From contig BCGQ01000005.1 of NCBI GenBank assembly GCA_001599355.1, positions 376,222 through 440,221 on the forward strand: a DNA stretch of 64,000 nt. Direction: 5' to 3'. Position 1 is the stretch's first letter; each line of letters starts with the position of its first letter. Below, piece after piece: positions 24,247-34,282 of this stretch. The notes under the pieces were generated by a model that ran no database searches, was not told the DNA's origin, and saw only the letters and a program-made list of their open reading frames with translations. A program made the translations under genes and the position numbers. The stretch is from Nakazawaea peltata (Eukaryota; Ascomycota; Pichiomycetes; Alaninales; Pachysolenaceae).

Positions 24247-25830
24247 TTACATAGAATTTTCGGATATTCTGATGAGACTAGCCAACTCCCCTTTACCTCC
24301 TCTCACAAAGGGGATACCTCCCACAGATAAATAGGATAATTTTGGAGCCTCTATATTCAGCTCAAGTATATGCAAGATATACTGAATGATAATATCTAAT
24401 TTCTTAGTATCCATTACAATGTTGTAGTCTTTGTTGACCTTATTCAAAATATCCCGCGTGATTTGTCCAACCGGATAGTCGTGCAAATTCATTTCCTGGT
24501 CAAGATATCTGTAGTCATGTTTAGGGGTAATAAGGGGTAACACATCGTTGAAAAATGTGTTTGTATATCTATCTCTTTTCTTTCTATCAGGTTCCAAACA
24601 CTCATAGTTCTCACAAATTACACATCCTTCACACTTATTGTTCTTGATAAGCCATGCCGCATTCATCTCAAAACTAAGAGTAAGATATTTTAAATCTGGT
24701 AATCCTTCAATGATGGACTCCTTTATGTTCTCGTTATTACACCTGTCATTCAAAATAGACAAGTGTGTAAGTTTGGGGAAATTCGTCTTGATAAAACTGT
24801 ATAATTCTTTCCTGTTATTCAATTCGATTGAGAATTTCATTAATGATCCTGAAAACTTGGTTAAAATATTGAATAATTTCTTTGGAATTTCGATTTCCTC
24901 GTCTTCGAATCTCAAACTAAGTTTTTCTAATCCGTTAATGCTATTAAAAAAATCCAATACTTCGTCAGTGATATAATTCAATGTGATAGTCAAGTCTTTC
25001 AATGCTGAAAATCCTCCCTTTGGTGCAGGCCCATGTTGAGATAAAAACTCACATAAAAACTCGAAATTGTTGTTCACAGTGAGTTTTGTCACTTTCTTAT
25101 AAAAATTACCTATATTACTTAATGCACCAGTGTTAAGTGGTTTACGGGTGTTAAGTTCACTAGAATTGATCACGATTTCAAAATTTTCAAAATTGTCGAA
25201 AATCTGTGAATCACGATCAGTCAAGAACCACTTAACAAACTCATTGAAGTTCATACATATATTAGCTATTTTGTTCTTATTAGACTTCTTTTTGCTGTAG
25301 ATTAGCAATTTTTCAAAGAACTCCTGGTAACAAGTGCACTGGTAATAGAACAGATTGGATGTGGTGTGATGACATTTGAAATTCTTGAAGTTGTTCGTGT
25401 TCTCACTGAACAAGATATCTAATATTTGCAAAATGTAAAATCTTAACTCTGTTCTATAACAGTCGAATATTTCAATTTCCTCTATGTGTCTGCAGAGGCT
25501 CTTATTACTAGCCAAAGATTGATATAATTTGACCAAATTACTGATAGGGACTCTGAAATTTAACCAGCTGTCAAAAGTAGAGTCCTTATCGTTGTCATCG
25601 AATTTTAATTTGCTCGAGCGTCTTTGCTGATTGTCATGGATCACTTCACATGAAGGAGATCCATTGATTATTATTCTCTTATATAAAACAGGAGTCACCA
25701 TCTGGCGCCAATATTTGCAAGTTCCGATCATGGCGACAAGATCCCTTTGAGGCAAGGTCTTGGAGCACCATCCTAATATCTCCTCATTGAGATACGTCTC
25801 TGATTGTAAATTATAACTCTGCTTACACAT
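24247..25830 (-). CDS. F-box-like protein with degenerate leucine-rich repeats
   Basis: 527 residues from the ATG at 25828-25830; the open lead upstream starts only with TTG. Residues about 12-50 (EEILGWCSKTLPQRDLVAMIGTCKYW and onward to TPVLYKRI, quoted in part) look like an F-box helix bundle, in which a protein docks to Skp1 of SCF ubiquitin ligases. The rest is weakly repetitive and leucine-rich, as in substrate-binding LRR arms. A compact cysteine cluster, CEGCVICENYEC, lies in the last quarter and could be a small metal site. The substrate is unknown and I recognise no named orthologue. Confidence 0.6.
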   Translation of the reverse strand: MCKQSYNLQSETYLNEEILGWCSKTLPQRDLVAMIGTCKYWRQMVTPVLYKRIIINGSPSCEVIHDNQQRRSSKLKFDDNDKDSTFDSWLNFRVPISNLVKLYQSLASNKSLCRHIEEIEIFDCYRTELRFYILQILDILFSENTNNFKNFKCHHTTSNLFYYQCTCYQEFFEKLLIYSKKKSNKNKIANICMNFNEFVKWFLTDRDSQIFDNFENFEIVINSSELNTRKPLNTGALSNIGNFYKKVTKLTVNNNFEFLCEFLSQHGPAPKGGFSALKDLTITLNYITDEVLDFFNSINGLEKLSLRFEDEEIEIPKKLFNILTKFSGSLMKFSIELNNRKELYSFIKTNFPKLTHLSILNDRCNNENIKESIIEGLPDLKYLTLSFEMNAAWLIKNNKCEGCVICENYECLEPDRKKRDRYTNTFFNDVLPLITPKHDYRYLDQEMNLHDYPVGQITRDILNKVNKDYNIVMDTKKLDIIIQYILHILELNIEAPKLSYLSVGGIPFVRGGKGELASLIRISENSM

Positions 25831-26136
25831 GTGTTGAAAACTTAAGATGAATCTTCGAATTTTCACTCCCCCCAACCTCTTCCCCTTTTTATATCTACTA
25901 AATCTAACACATCCTCGAAGTTTGTAGGCTACCTCGATCTGAGGGGCTATTATTTCCTAAATAGGCATTAGGTGGTATGCATGTAAATGGTCGTGTACAT
26001 TAAACGACATTTCCCAAAAAGGGGGTGGCGATGAGAGAGCGAATAACAGAAAATTTTTCTCAGACTATATAAAGAGCACAAAATCCACTTTTTTTAAACA
26101 AATTTTTAATTACTATTACTAATTAATACCGTAGTG
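25831..26136. other. Divergent promoter region
   Basis: 306 AT-rich bases between divergent genes. A TATATAAAGAG element near 26066 is a likely TATA box for the plus-strand gene. Nothing else is seen. Confidence 0.55.
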
Positions 26137-26838
26137 ATGATGAATAAGGATATCTTAGTTTTAAAACCGTTCTTTACGAAATATGAGAATAGAATAGATT
26201 TACATGTCTTGAGACAAAAGTTAAACCATTTGGTTTCTGATATAAATACTAGCAGATTTGATAATTACCTTGACAAGATTGACTATAAATTCACAAAATC
26301 TGATTTAAAAAGAGCTTGTGATAATTTTGAACTTGTGATTGAATTTTTAATGCTCGATCGGTTTCGTAAGACCAAGTTGATAGAGCTAAGTAAAATATAC
26401 TCAAAGATGGCAACCTGTTCTAGGTTACGTAGTAATAACGGTAGATTAAGCGAAGCCCAAGAATGGGTCATACATAATAACCTTCGGAAACGATATGAAG
26501 AATTATTGACCAAGTCATCCAAATTATACTCGAGTTATCATGATAATCTGAAAGATAGGTTGAGTTTCTTGATATATCTTGACTCGACAGATTTTAAGTT
26601 ATCAGAGAATTACATCACTAAGAACTTCTACTTGAACTCTATTATGAAGAAGAGTGCTTCTGCTGGCCCAGAAACTAAAAAGAGGGTACATTTTAATTTA
26701 TCTTCCGATAAATCTGTACCAAGATCAATTCCTAGACCAAATAGGTCAGGATATATCTCTTCCAGACCTTTTATTAATAGAAAAGAGCTCTCTTCTAATG
26801 CCAATATTACCAGTATAGTAGCTGAGCTCTCTCGATGA
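26137..26838 (+). CDS. Unrecognised 233-residue protein
   Basis: It starts at the first ATG of an ATG-ATG pair (26137); a GTG just before is ignored. It is Lys/Arg/Asn/Ser-rich, mostly helical in appearance, with no membrane segment or signal peptide. The C-terminal 60 residues are basic and Ser/Arg/Pro-rich (KKRVHFNLSS, then PRSIPRPNRSGY), as in an unstructured tail. The gene is AT-rich compared with its neighbours. The TATA-like element and long open frame support a real gene. I recognise no family. Confidence 0.6.
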   Translation: MMNKDILVLKPFFTKYENRIDLHVLRQKLNHLVSDINTSRFDNYLDKIDYKFTKSDLKRACDNFELVIEFLMLDRFRKTKLIELSKIYSKMATCSRLRSNNGRLSEAQEWVIHNNLRKRYEELLTKSSKLYSSYHDNLKDRLSFLIYLDSTDFKLSENYITKNFYLNSIMKKSASAGPETKKRVHFNLSSDKSVPRSIPRPNRSGYISSRPFINRKELSSNANITSIVAELSR

Positions 26839-27227
26839 TTGCATTATGTACAATACAAATTGGATATATTTAATATATTTTAAGGACGATTTCAGTACAT
26901 TGTAGAAATTACTAGTGACACAGCAAAATGCTGATACACTACTGTGCACACTTTAAACTACACACTACTTATTATACACCACATACTGCAACATACGAGA
27001 CAACATACTAGACACTAGACACTAGACACTAGACACTAGACATTAGACACTACGTACTATATACTACATAATTACTATACCTCAATTACTATACACTTTA
27101 CTTACTTTATACTTGCTCTACCCGTAATCGTAATTCTCCTAATTTACACGACCTCTTCTCTATAAGAGAAAACCACTAAAAAGATCCCTTCTAAGAACCC
27201 TTTAGAAGGAGCCATACCGCTACCAAG
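26839..27227. repeat. Intergenic gap with a GACACTA tandem repeat
   Basis: 389 bases. At about 27010-27053 a 7-base unit GACACTA is repeated six times with one variant copy. Flanking sequence is AC/TA-rich. It precedes the CCZ1-like gene. No gene is seen. Confidence 0.7.
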
Positions 27228-29138
27228 ATGAGTAACTCCTGGATAGAATCCTCGGTGCGATCTATTAAAGGTGTCCCTCTGCCCACGGAGGCGGTGTCAT
27301 CCATGATCGATTTCTTATCGTCCACTATTCCTTCACTTCCCGCCGTGCCCAGCTCCTCATCGATGACATCAAAAGCGGCGCTTAAGATGGCCCCGCGCCA
27401 GGGAGACCAAGACTCGCTTGCACAACCTCGTTTATCTTTCACTTCTGTATATACAACCGACGAGATTCTCTGCTTTGTCAGTTACGATTCGGCCGTGCCC
27501 CTTTCTGATGATGAAAAGCTTTCGAAAATAGGGCTCATCAAGGGAGTGGCCGAGTTTGGTTGTAAATTCGATGACTCCGAATCAATTGTCAAGATCAATA
27601 CTGAGAAGCAGCTATACATCATTTGGACAGCAGAAGACAGTGATTTGACCCTGGTATTATGCATCAATTTGCCTGTAGTAGTTGATGGTTCCATACTGAG
27701 ATATGTTAGATTAGATACAAATACAGAGTACCTCTCTCATTTGCTTGAACGTGGATTACAAAATTTCGAGCTTAACCATGGTCCATTGGTGGATCTTGAT
27801 GCTGAAAAAGTCATATTCAAAGATTGGTGGGATCATTATATCCATTTCGTTTATCTGGTGGCTCCCTACGGTCCATTCACACATCTCCCCGATGGAATTC
27901 ATTCGTTCCTTTGCGGCTCAATAAAGAAGTCGGCAATGATAACACCAATGGGATTTCAAGAGAATCTTGAATTGAAGGTCTCCGAATACTTGAAAGCCGA
28001 GTTGAATCTCCTCCATATGTCTGTTTTGAACATTGATAGAGATAATAACACAGATGAGTATGGAGTTATCTACAGTTCAACTTCCGATTACAACCTGTTA
28101 ACTCATTATTTACAGTTTCTCGATATGAATAATAACTTGACAACAGAACTGATCATGTCAGGCAATATTAAGCAGATCGAGTCCCTGCTACCTGCGGCCA
28201 AGTCTACGGTTGTGGATCCAGAGACTGGGATTATGGATACAATAATTTATGAACCGATTAATGCCACTTTAGGTGCTGTCAATAACATCAGTTCATACTT
28301 GAATTTTTGGGGTCCACTGCTGCAAACAGATTTCGAACAATCTCATGAATATACTCTGAGAGATCCGGACCATGAGGATACAAATGAACCTGAACTGTCT
28401 TTGGTTCCCAATCAAGTGAAATTCATCACACTGCAGGACAATTCTGAATATTCGAAGTTGATGTACTTGAACGGTGAATGGCGCAAAGTGGTCGTCTATA
28501 AATCTTCCTCTGGTTTGTTAATCAGTCTAGTTTTCAAGAAAGACCAAGAATTGAATTATGATGAGTTGCTGGATCATCTCGATTATCAGATTAATGATAT
28601 TTATTTGAAAGATTTAAAACCATCCAAAGAAGAACAAACCTTCCACTATTTGCTTCTAAACAAGGACAATTATTACACTACTTTAGCTCCCATTGATCCA
28701 GAACACTCTACAGCATCACAGCGTTTAAGTGATTTTACCATGCATTTTTTAAAACATACCGACAACTTAATCACAGAGAACATGATGAAGACTACGTTCA
28801 GAAACTACTGGATTTTCTATTATCATGATTTTGAAGCTGAGCGGAAGTTAGTCATCTTAAAGAAGTTATCGCATTCTTCCCACTCTGGTAGTGATGGAGA
28901 CGAAGAAATTAAGTCCCACATAAACAGTGAATTGCGCAATTTGTTTATCACAAAGAAGAGATCTTCTACAAGTCGGATTTCGTCTCCTAAATTAACGGGC
29001 CAGGCAGATGTAATTGACCAAGTTACAAGAAAATTTGGCGACAATACAGAAGACGCTGAAGAAGATGAGTTTATAGGTGCTATGGGCTATGACGTGACTC
29101 ACTTCTGGCGTGCTTTCAAAAGCCACAGATTGACTTGA
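27228..29138 (+). CDS. CCZ1: CCZ1-like subunit of the Mon1-Ccz1 Rab7/Ypt7 exchange factor
   Basis: 636 residues; baker's yeast Ccz1 has 704. Mon1-Ccz1 activates the vacuolar Rab Ypt7 at late endosomes and autophagosomes. After a Ser-rich N-terminal leader, a longin-like domain starts at about residue 68 (RLSFTSVYTTDE). It carries the family pattern of a charged loop, SKIGLIKGVAEF, and a hydrophobic core strand (LTLVLCINLPV). Middle and C-terminal longin-like regions follow. A similar LSFT-type start and an IGL helix are seen in CCZ1 from other eukaryotes. Conservation of this family is low, so the call rests on layout and length. Confidence 0.65.
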   Translation: MSNSWIESSVRSIKGVPLPTEAVSSMIDFLSSTIPSLPAVPSSSSMTSKAALKMAPRQGDQDSLAQPRLSFTSVYTTDEILCFVSYDSAVPLSDDEKLSKIGLIKGVAEFGCKFDDSESIVKINTEKQLYIIWTAEDSDLTLVLCINLPVVVDGSILRYVRLDTNTEYLSHLLERGLQNFELNHGPLVDLDAEKVIFKDWWDHYIHFVYLVAPYGPFTHLPDGIHSFLCGSIKKSAMITPMGFQENLELKVSEYLKAELNLLHMSVLNIDRDNNTDEYGVIYSSTSDYNLLTHYLQFLDMNNNLTTELIMSGNIKQIESLLPAAKSTVVDPETGIMDTIIYEPINATLGAVNNISSYLNFWGPLLQTDFEQSHEYTLRDPDHEDTNEPELSLVPNQVKFITLQDNSEYSKLMYLNGEWRKVVVYKSSSGLLISLVFKKDQELNYDELLDHLDYQINDIYLKDLKPSKEEQTFHYLLLNKDNYYTTLAPIDPEHSTASQRLSDFTMHFLKHTDNLITENMMKTTFRNYWIFYYHDFEAERKLVILKKLSHSSHSGSDGDEEIKSHINSELRNLFITKKRSSTSRISSPKLTGQADVIDQVTRKFGDNTEDAEEDEFIGAMGYDVTHFWRAFKSHRLT

Positions 29139-31233
29139 TAACTGTATAAACAATAGAAAAAGAAATTTTAACCTACCTTCCATCTCTTTGGCATATGAAA
29201 TTGTACCGGTACAAATTGCCGTCGCAAAAATGAGAGTAGCAAACTATGAATTTAACCACCAAAGTCAAGCATCAAATATCGGGAAGGTTAAGCGCATTAG
29301 TCGTATAGATTAAGCAAAAAATGCACGTCCTCTTGAAAGCTTTTCTCTTATCTTTGGAAATTTTTTTTAGCCGTTAGCGGATTGCGCCAAAGATGGCTCG
29401 AGGCCCCTGTGCGCTTAAAAGAGCGATAAATAAGGTAGCCACGAGTCAAAGAAGAGACGATCCGAAAGCGAAAGAGAAGTTGAGTTAGCCACGGGTTTGA
29501 TGGGGAAGATAAGGGTTTTTCTTAACAAAGTAATAAGGGGCGATAGAATGTGCTAGAAGTTTTGAAGTTTTGACCCGATAAGTATCGCAGGTATCGGTGT
29601 ACACTACATAGCATGTATATGCGATTGGAGAACCTGCCCCGAGCTCGACCTGATAACGATTGTAGATAACGTTCAACACAATAGATACTACTCGACTCGG
29701 AAACTGCGGTTATGCGATCTCTGTGCGGTGGTGGATGAGGCAAAAAAATCTCAGTATGTATGGCATGGGATAAGGTAGCCCTGCTTTCCGACGGCTGTTG
29801 AAATTTTTTTTCTCGATTCTATGCGTACATTATCTTACAGATCCAATTTTTATTCCTAATTGAACAAGAATTGCCGTCAATGTCTTATCTCGGATAGTTG
29901 AAGCATTCACGGATAACCTAAATTGGATACATAGACGATGGCCTTGTAGAGAATTGGGTTATTAGTACTAAACGTATGATGAAAGAAAATATCATCTGAG
30001 GGGGGTAGGGTATGTCATCGCTCCCCACTGTTCTTAGCTTATCTAATGCCTCCCGCTTTTTGGGAGCCGTTCTGGAAATTCCGAACAATTTTTTCGTAGA
30101 AACGTTGCCGTTTGTATGCGCTCGATTAGAGCTGCGCCTATGATGGAAAGATCCTTAAGGAATGCATAGGGCATAGAACCGCGCAGTGGAACGGTAAAAA
30201 AACCCAAATCAGCTAAAAAAAGTTCCTCGGGTGACATGAACTGATAAATCGCGCCAAATTTGGACAGATATCCCCTCAAACATGGCCCTAGCTTTATCTT
30301 TTCCGAACATTTTTAACTCGGAACGTGTCCGCGTTACAAGGAATCGGCTACCTGCCTCATTACAGATCTAAATATACACGTTCACTTTATATCTGTCTTG
30401 CATGTAGATAAAGTATTTAAAAAGGGGCATTTTCTTGTATTCAGTTTTACCAAGGTTACGGGACCAAAGCGTTATCGTGAATAGAAGATAGGAAAACCTT
30501 TCCCAGGTTGTTGAATATACGGCTAACTTGTAACCAAGTGAAGCAAGACATAAATTTTATTCAGGAGCTAGGACAAAATTATAGTTCCAGATTCGGCCAA
30601 TCTCTATCAAAGTTTGGTCATTCCCCAAAATCATCATCACTTTTTCTCTTTTGGTAGAGATAATCAGCGAAAAAAGAAAAGACAAACAGAGAGAGTCTTA
30701 CAAATTAGGATAATACCCCCTCCTTTTTGCCTCCTCAAGTCAACAAAATCTCCACCTGACCTTGTATTATCAGCAAACAAGAGCCATACAAGTGATCATT
30801 GCAGACTTTAATTCCGGCGGAACTTCGAACACAATAGATATATTTAACCCAGTTTGCAGTTTCCCTGTTTTTTTTATCGATCTATCTCTTGAGGAAAGTG
30901 TCAAAATCAAGGAAAAATCACTAGGAGATTTTCTCTTACACGCAGCAAACATAAAATAAACATACACACAAGCGAGTCAGGCTAAGGCATCTGAGTTTCT
31001 GTTTTTGTTTATTTTAAAGTTTATTATTAATTTGACGTATCTTTACAAAGAGGTTATAAATAACTGTTGTTACCCCATTTTTTTGCATTAGTTATCGGAA
31101 ACTTCCTTCATCAAGGTGAAGTGATCGATATCTACACATATTTTTCTTCACATTTTTGATCAGGGGATTACCGCGGTCCATCTCCGTTAAGAAATTTTAA
31201 CCCCCCTTTTTTTCATCACGCATTTTTTTTATC
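29139..31233. other. 2.1-kb non-coding stretch
   Basis: The largest gap in the window. Only short open frames occur, without family features. The left third holds a cluster of GATAAG sites (separate entry). Two stress-element-like AGGGG stretches occur (about 29999-30010 and 30422-30426). A TCGTATA at 29301-29307 matches the sterol element by sequence but has no ERG gene next to it. A GTGATGA with a CTGA about 80 bases on (minus strand, 30563-30642) lacks a closing stem. I see no tRNA, snRNA or rRNA. Confidence 0.6.
29347..30043. promoter_or_regulatory. Cluster of six GATAAG sites (GATA-factor type)
   Basis: Exact GATAAG or its complement CTTATC lies at 29347-29352, 29508-29513, 29577-29582, 29769-29774, 29884-29889 and 30038-30043. 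By a rough base-composition estimate fewer than one is expected in 700 bases on both strands. GATA zinc-finger factors for nitrogen or iron control (Gln3/Gat1, Sfu1 types) bind such sites. The cluster lies 1.2-1.9 kb upstream of the next plus-strand gene at 31234, so a distal control region is inferred, not shown. Confidence 0.45.
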
Positions 31234-31776
31234 ATGATGAGCATGAAATCACATACAGTGGAGCCAGTACGACCACAAAGATCACAGACACTCTCTGAGA
31301 GAGTACAACATGAGATTTTTGATAAATCGATCGAAGATATCGAGAGAATTTTTAATTTCAAGATTGGCTCGGAAAATGATAATGAAGTAACTCTTGCATC
31401 CTCAAGCACATCGAGCTTATCTTTGCATAATAATAAAAAGAGAAAGTTAGAACAATTAAGCGGGTCAGTTGCTACATCAACTACCACAGTTACCACAACA
31501 AATATGCATCAACAGAAACAACCGAGAGTTGGAGGGAATTCTAAAAGGTGCTCTATTTCTAGCAAGACTACAGGAGTGTCTTTCCAACTTCCCTCACAGA
31601 AGCATATGAAATTATCTCTGCCTTGTCATGAGTTACGTAGATCGTTACCAGATAAATTGCAGACCAACAGAAGCTTGTTAAGTTCTATTTATCTCCAAGA
31701 CTTTAGCTTGCTTAGAGATGATTTACTTGATGAATTATATGACTTGAACGAGAGCTTGAAATCACTTTCTCGCTAA
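31234..31776 (+). CDS. Unrecognised 180-residue Ser/Thr-rich protein
   Basis: It starts ATG-ATG-AGC-ATG at 31234. There is no membrane segment. It contains a basic nuclear-localisation-like NNKKRKLEQL near residue 67, a Thr-rich stretch and a phosphorylation-like KRCSISSKTTG. The better ordered C-terminus is leucine-rich, helical and acidic (SLLSSIYLQDFSLLRDDLLDEL and on, quoted in part only). The small size, basic motif, acidic tail and very long upstream region would suit a regulatory nuclear protein, but that is inference. I know no orthologue. Confidence 0.6.
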   Translation: MMSMKSHTVEPVRPQRSQTLSERVQHEIFDKSIEDIERIFNFKIGSENDNEVTLASSSTSSLSLHNNKKRKLEQLSGSVATSTTTVTTTNMHQQKQPRVGGNSKRCSISSKTTGVSFQLPSQKHMKLSLPCHELRRSLPDKLQTNRSLLSSIYLQDFSLLRDDLLDELYDLNESLKSLSR

Positions 31777-32258
31777 ACAAACATCCCCGAGAACTTAGAT
31801 TTTTGTTTTTACCCTACACTTTGAAACGACTCGCACTCCGTGCTTATCATGAAGAGTTGAATGATATGTATTTTACATGACGAATGAATAAACCTTATTA
31901 TCTTTATGATATCTACTATATACAACCGCTAAAAGATAATGCTTCTCTATCTAAAAATGCCGTCACCCCTTGCCCAATTTCATCTGCCTCCTTCCGCTAT
32001 GATCATTTTTTCCCTCAAAGATAAGATAAGACAAGCGAGAAAATTTTTTTCCTTCTCTTTGTATGGCGAAAATGGGCATTTCTGCTACCATATTTGATAG
32101 CGATAACAAAGCCGCGCGAAGGAGTGTCGAAGGAGTAGATTATTTTTTGACAGTAAGGTAAACAAGGCACGGATACTTCCGCGCGTACACAATACGTCAT
32201 TTTGTAAAAATTCTCCGCTCCTTGTTGTGGATATCTTTTTTTTGACAGCACAATGTGC
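31777..32258. other. Convergent 3' flanks
   Basis: 482 bases between converging genes. AT-rich, with a T-rich run near 32040. A short minus-strand frame here has no family feature and is not called. Confidence 0.55.
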
Positions 32259-34016
32259 TTAGTGAGCCATCAAGATAGCGATCATTGTGTTCCAAGAATC
32301 GTTTTCAAGTAATTTGTAGAGTTGTGGCTCAGATTGAGATTCTTCAGTTTGAGCCAACTGTAAAATGCAATTTTTCAGATCATCATTCAAAAGGTCCAAG
32401 TTAAATAACAAATAATAGAGCAAATGGAAATTGCTTATCAAATTACTGCGTAATTTGGTCAAATCAAATTCTCCTGTTCTTGTGTTTATCTCCAACAGAG
32501 ATGCACAACTTTGAATCGATTGGATCTCTTGGATATAATTTCTGTTTTCCACAACGAAATTTGTTAATTTTGGGAATTTCAATGACTCCTCTTGCAGCAG
32601 CAGAGGAAAACCGTGAGTTAAACTCACAATAAGGTATTCTACCGGGAACCATGGCTTAGCATTCACCTTGACTTGTCTTCCATATTCATTAATTTTGTTG
32701 TAGAAAATCTCAGGAACATATTTCTCACCGTCCTCTTTAATGAAGACACAACTTGGATGTGTTGATCCTGTTATCAAATCCAGCTCCACCAATTTTTCAC
32801 AACTATTACTTACCTGATACAGTGAAATATCGATCTCACCTTTATCGTTACCAGTGATGCAACAAGTGACAAATTTGGAGGAGAATTTCCCGGAAGCAGA
32901 CCATTTAGAGTAATTTGGATTTTTCATCTGAAGTCTAGCCAGGAATAATACTTCCAAAGATGACAAAAAGAAAGAATCCTTATGTCTTTTACATAAAACT
33001 GTTTGATTACCAAGACCTGAATCGGTTAAATCTGTGAAAATGATTCCAACTGGTTGCAAACCAAACACAGAGCTCAATTTAGAAACATTATTCCACTCTT
33101 GTTCATAAATGTCCTGATCCAATACAAGACCATCAATGTCATCTAATTGAGGTAACTCATAAATCAGTTCAACACGCAGTTTAATGCCCAAGGGTACCTT
33201 ATCATATTTCTCATATTTTCCAATTAATAATCCCAACCTTTGCATTCCTGATTTTCTCCAAGTATTGATGAACTCATTGATAATTTCTGGATTGCTGAAC
33301 TCAACGTGGTCAACCATACGGAATTTCTGTTGCAGTAATGTGATCAGCGAAGGTTGACACTTAGAACAGATCTGCAGAGGTGGATGATTCGGACAGTTAC
33401 TTGTCTTAACATAACTTGGCTCTTCCAATGGAGGTATAAAAGAAGTAGCCGAATCTTTACGATTGGTCAGATCGTTCATAGACTTCACATAAGCGTGGTA
33501 TGAAATGTGTTTAATATTATTTTCCTCGTGATATTTCTCATCATATGGTGGTAAAGGTGAACAATATTCACACATACCTTTCTCCGTATGACTACATAAA
33601 GCAGATCTCTTACGTGCTATCAACCCCTCCTCTTTATCTAACTCATCATCTACCGGTAATTGTTTGATTTTCTTCTCAGTAATGATTGCCGTTGTAGGCA
33701 TTGAAGCGCCAGCTGACTTCTCCTCGACTATCCCACTGGAGACAGAGGCTGCCAGCTCATCCACATCATATTTCAAGTAAAACATCTCACCATTTCTAAA
33801 TCCCATCGATGACAAAGGTCTACCCTTCAATTCAGAGATCGGGACTCCTTCACCTTGTCCATTGGCATTCTGATAAACAATCAAACTCAGAGGAACAAGA
33901 CCCGCTGGCAACTTATTGAGTAATTGGGACTCGATCAAGCCTGGCATATCCAATTGATCCAGGTCGAAATCCTCCGTTCTGTATCTACCATCTTTGGAAT
34001 TGAATCTGAAGATCAT
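32259..34016 (-). CDS. NPL4: NPL4, ubiquitin-binding cofactor of Cdc48
   Basis: 585 residues, matching baker's yeast Npl4 (580). With Ufd1 it loads ubiquitylated substrates on Cdc48 in ER-associated degradation. There is an N-terminal ubiquitin-like domain (about residues 1-80), a zinc-binding region with CEYCSPLPPYDEKYHEE and CPNHPPLQICSKCQPS, then the MPN-like domain starting with FRMVDHVEFSNPEIINEFI and containing the GMQRLGLLIGKY segment. Three CTG codons (residues 280, 284 and 359) sit where other Npl4 proteins have Ala (GIKAVVEAIYE, AARLQ), supporting CTG as Ala. The ATG at 34014-34016 starts directly in the UBX-like fold. Confidence 0.96.
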   Translation of the reverse strand: MIFRFNSKDGRYRTEDFDLDQLDMPGLIESQLLNKLPAGLVPLSLIVYQNANGQGEGVPISELKGRPLSSMGFRNGEMFYLKYDVDELAASVSSGIVEEKSAGASMPTTAIITEKKIKQLPVDDELDKEEGLIARKRSALCSHTEKGMCEYCSPLPPYDEKYHEENNIKHISYHAYVKSMNDLTNRKDSATSFIPPLEEPSYVKTSNCPNHPPLQICSKCQPSLITLLQQKFRMVDHVEFSNPEIINEFINTWRKSGMQRLGLLIGKYEKYDKVPLGIKLRVELIYELPQLDDIDGLVLDQDIYEQEWNNVSKLSSVFGLQPVGIIFTDLTDSGLGNQTVLCKRHKDSFFLSSLEVLFLARLQMKNPNYSKWSASGKFSSKFVTCCITGNDKGEIDISLYQVSNSCEKLVELDLITGSTHPSCVFIKEDGEKYVPEIFYNKINEYGRQVKVNAKPWFPVEYLIVSLTHGFPLLLQEESLKFPKLTNFVVENRNYIQEIQSIQSCASLLEINTRTGEFDLTKLRSNLISNFHLLYYLLFNLDLLNDDLKNCILQLAQTEESQSEPQLYKLLENDSWNTMIAILMAH

Positions 34017-34282
34017 GTTTGTACTGTTTAATCCACTTGCTAGATCCTCACAACTTTAGCGCCCACTTCTTTCTCGTTTCAACCCCCCTTCATCTGCCTT
34101 CTGCTGGCCCTCGCCACTCTCGACTTTGCGCCGATTGTCACGAGCAAAATATGAAAACAAGAATTACCGTAAATGGAAGTCAAAAGATGGATAGAAATTG
34201 ACTAACATTTTTGGTGAGGATTTGGTGGGCGCTAAAGAAGAGAGTTAAAGGGGGAGTTGAAAGGTAACCGGCGATAGAAATA

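Noticed and set aside
29301-29307. TCGTATA as a second sterol element
   Set aside because: An exact match, but not next to any sterol gene; a heptamer of this kind is expected a few times by chance in a window this size.
30560-30645. Box C/D snoRNA on the minus strand
   Set aside because: GTGATGA and CTGA boxes are about 80 bases apart, but there is no terminal stem and no convincing guide.
32015-32251. 78-codon minus-strand frame beyond the NPL4 stop
   Set aside because: No family features, located in a convergent 3' flank.
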